Source: Treponema sp.
GTDB lineage: Bacteria > Spirochaetota > Spirochaetia > Treponematales > Treponemataceae
Direction: 5' to 3'
DNA length: 7,017 nt
Assembly: GCA_017613485.1 (NCBI GenBank)
Contig: JAGADS010000175.1
Coordinates: 1-7,017, forward strand
Notes under the pieces: generated by a model
What the model saw: the letters and a program-made list of their open reading frames with translations, nothing else
Told to the model about the DNA's origin: nothing
Database searches by the model: none
Program-made: the position numbers and the translations under genes
In this document: positions 5,466-7,017 of the stretch, in pieces
Layout of the letters: every line of letters begins with the position of its first letter
Numbering within the stretch: the stretch's first letter is position 1

Positions 5466-6145
5466 TGAAACACGGAAAGCAGTATCGTAATGCACTTGCA
5501 AAGTATGATATTACCAAGAAGTATGAAATTGCAGAAGCCTGCAAACTGGTAAAAGACTTGCATTATGTTAAGTTTGATGAAACTGTTGAACTTTCAGTTT
5601 CCCTCAAGCTGGAAAAGAACCAGACTGTACGTGATACTTTGGTTTTCCCGCATCAGTTTACCGGAGAAAAGAAGGTTCTGGTATTCTGTAAGGAAGATCG
5701 TGTTCAGGAAGCTCTGGATGCCGGTGCAACCTATGCAGGTTCAACTGAGTACATCGACAAGGTAAAGGGCGGCTGGACTGAGTTTGACGTTGCAGTTGCT
5801 ACACCAGACATGATGAAGGACGTTGGACGTCTTGGTATGGTTTTGGGCCGCAAGGGTCTTATGCCTAACCCAAAGACAGGAACAGTTACCGCTGATATCG
5901 CCGGTGCAGTTGCAGAACTCAAGAAGGGACGCACAGAATTCCGCGCAGACAAGGGTGGAGTTGTTCATATACCGGTAGGCAAGATTTCAATGTCAGAAGC
6001 TGATACAGCAGAAAACGTCAGTGCATTCCTTGCAGAGCTGGCACGCAAAAAGCCGGTTGATGCAAAGGCCGGATTTATTCGTTCAGTTTCCTTGAGCTCA
6101 ACTATGGGTCCTGGAGTCTGGATTGACTACAAGGAGGAAGCATAA
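5465..6145 (+). CDS. rplA: Large-subunit ribosomal protein L1 (uL1)
   Basis: L1 forms the mobile stalk at the E site that helps release deacylated tRNA, and in many bacteria represses its own operon by binding the mRNA leader. The 226 residues are close to the usual 230. The signature GLMPNPKTGTVT at 131-142 is complete. The strand and helix blocks around it (TPDMMKDVGRLGMVLGRKG before, GRTEFRADKGGVVHIPVG after) are normal. The first-domain stretch LSVSLKLEKNQTVRDTLVFP differs from the proteobacterial pattern and fits a spirochaete-like L1. GGAGG (5453-5457), inside the end of rplK, is seven bases before the ATG. One-base overlaps at both ends couple it to rplK and rplJ. Confidence 0.98.
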   Translation: MKHGKQYRNALAKYDITKKYEIAEACKLVKDLHYVKFDETVELSVSLKLEKNQTVRDTLVFPHQFTGEKKVLVFCKEDRVQEALDAGATYAGSTEYIDKVKGGWTEFDVAVATPDMMKDVGRLGMVLGRKGLMPNPKTGTVTADIAGAVAELKKGRTEFRADKGGVVHIPVGKISMSEADTAENVSAFLAELARKKPVDAKAGFIRSVSLSSTMGPGVWIDYKEEA

Positions 6146-6738
6146 TGGCAGTTATCGCAAAAAAACTACAGCCTGCTAAGACCGCAGCTATAGAAGATAC
6201 CAAGAAGATTCTTGGTGAATACAGTAACTACATTTTTGTTGATTACCGTGGTCTTACCGTAGAGCAGATTACAGCTCTCCGTGGCAAGCTTCGTGAAAAA
6301 GAGGCAACCCTCAAGGTATTCAAGAATACTTTTGCACGCGTTGCATTTGATGAACTTAAGAATGATTCTGTTGCAGAATTCCTTTCTGGACCAACTGCTA
6401 TTGCAATGGTAAAGGAAGATGCCAACGAGTCTGCTAAAGTTCTCTTTGACTTTGCAAAAGATGTTCCAGCACTTGTTGTAAAGGGTGCATGGGTTGAAAA
6501 TGAACTGTATGACAAGGCAAAAATTGAGGCATTCTCAAAGCTGCCTGGAAAGAAACAGCTCATCGCAATGCTTATGTCTGCTATCAACGGTCCAGCACGC
6601 AAGCTCGCCGGTACATTGCAGGCCTATGTCGAAAAGTTGGAAAAGGAAGGCCCAGCCGCTGCTGCTCCTGCTAAAGAAGAAGCACCTGCTGAAGCCGCTC
6701 CTGCTGCTGAACCAGCACCAGCTGCCCCGGAAGCATAA
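6145..6738 (+). CDS. rplJ: Large-subunit ribosomal protein L10 (uL10)
   Basis: L10 anchors the L7/L12 dimers to the ribosome and can act as autorepressor of its own operon. The globular domain is typical, with YIFVDYRGLTVEQITALRGK (29-48) and KVFKNTFARVA, and the C-terminal helix that binds L12 ends near EKLEKEG at about 163-169. The 197 residues are longer than E. coli L10 (165). The excess includes a tail from P170 to the end that is almost wholly Ala, Pro and Glu, as in flexible linkers. A perfect AAGGAGG (6131-6137) lies seven bases before the ATG, inside rplA, and the start overlaps the rplA stop by one base. That leaves no spacer for an L10 leader in its usual place. A 230-base gap follows before rplL. 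Confidence 0.97.
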   Translation: MAVIAKKLQPAKTAAIEDTKKILGEYSNYIFVDYRGLTVEQITALRGKLREKEATLKVFKNTFARVAFDELKNDSVAEFLSGPTAIAMVKEDANESAKVLFDFAKDVPALVVKGAWVENELYDKAKIEAFSKLPGKKQLIAMLMSAINGPARKLAGTLQAYVEKLEKEGPAAAAPAKEEAPAEAAPAAEPAPAAPEA

Positions 6739-6968
6739 TTTTTGTACGGGTTAAATTAAATTCATCGGTTTCCGTAAGGAAGTCGAAACGACGGTGCATG
6801 TAAATCTTAATCAAGGCACTGTCTATTCGCGGTTAGGCTTCAAAGTGCTGATTACTATCCGCGGAAAAATAAAACGTATGCAGAATCAAGGTGACGGTAT
6901 GTTTCCTTCTGCAACGAATGGTCATTATAAATGACATTGTCATCAAAGTATGACAGGAGAAGACAATT
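6739..6968 (+). promoter_or_regulatory. Long structured rplJ-rplL spacer
   Basis: These 230 nt hold no convincing gene, only a 19-codon frame at 6878-6934 without a ribosome binding site. A first cluster at 6763-6796 looks like a three-way junction: TTCC/GGAA with a GTAA (GNRA) loop at 6770-6781, GTCG/CGAC at 6782-6792, and a possible closing stem CATCG/CGGTG. A second cluster has GGCACT/AGTGCT (6815-6820 with 6844-6849) interleaved with TTCGCGG/CCGCGGA (6826-6832 with 6859-6865), the arrangement of a pseudoknot or of competing stems. A third cluster lies at 6921-6955. No good promoter or T-tract terminator is seen. The rplL ribosome binding site AGGAG is at 6955-6959. Confidence 0.5.
6921..6955 (+). 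repeat. Four alternating GTCAT/ATGAC segments before rplL
   Basis: GTCATT (6921-6926), AATGACA (6930-6936), TGTCAT (6938-6943) and ATGACA (6950-6955) alternate in sense. Segments 1-2, 2-3 or 3-4 can each form a perfect 5- or 6-bp hairpin, but adjacent choices exclude one another. The last segment ends on the first base of the rplL Shine-Dalgarno sequence AGGAG (6955-6959), so the 3-4 hairpin would crowd ribosome entry. Confidence 0.55.
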
Positions 6969-7017
6969 ATGGCACTTTCAAATGATGAAATCCTTGACGC
7001 AATCGCAAACATGACGG
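6969..7017 (+). CDS. rplL: Ribosomal protein L7/L12 (bL12), N-terminal part
   Basis: The window ends after 16 complete codons, reading MALSNDEILDAIANMT. This fits the N-terminal dimerisation domain of L7/L12, the multi-copy stalk protein that recruits translation factors and binds L10 through this domain. Identification relies as much on position, directly after rplJ, as on this short sequence. The ribosome binding site AGGAG (6955-6959) is nine bases before the ATG. The rest of the gene lies outside the window, and rpoB would be expected after it. Confidence 0.9.
   Translation, partial: MALSNDEILDAIANMT

Noticed and set aside
6878..6934. Small ORF of 18 residues in the rplJ-rplL spacer
   Set aside because: No ribosome binding site precedes it and the peptide shows no feature; frames of this length are expected by chance.

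Overview
The window reads as a bacterial chromosome segment, most likely from a spirochaete of the Treponema type. That placement is an inference: it rests on the gene order rpmG, tRNA-Trp, secE, nusG, rplK, rplA, rplJ, rplL, on moderate GC content, and on the style of the L11, L1 and L10 proteins. All recognised genes lie on the + strand and none shows a frameshift.

Positions 1-1101 hold the 3' part of an unrecognised protein gene. Its stop overlaps the start of a small membrane-anchored protein with a NusG domain II fold. radA, a DNA repair and recombination ATPase gene, follows at 1132-2493 and is complete.

Positions 2494-2673 form a gene-free spacer. It carries a consensus-like sigma70-type promoter, a roughly 96-nt predicted transcript with a GAAA-capped hairpin, and a strong intrinsic terminator. 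This may be a small RNA or an attenuator in front of cysE (serine acetyltransferase, 2674-3555). cysE has no visible ribosome binding site.

From 3574 onward lies a translation and transcription operon. A second promoter with the same core (TTGACA, 17 bp, TATAGT) precedes tRNA-Thr(GGT), rpmG (only 58 codons), tRNA-Trp(CCA), secE, nusG, rplK, rplA, rplJ and the start of rplL, which runs off the end. The two tRNAs sit between protein genes, so the primary transcript must be cut to free them. rplK-rplA and rplA-rplJ each overlap by one base (TAATG), which suggests translational coupling.

The long spacers are the most interesting unexplained sequence. A 175-nt leader before rplK and a 230-nt spacer between rplJ and rplL both hold complementary segments that could form pseudoknots or alternative hairpins. 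The usual place for an L10-type regulatory leader, just before rplJ, has no room here. The rplJ-rplL spacer is a candidate for where that control has moved. These RNA structures were paired by eye, with no folding or conservation test.
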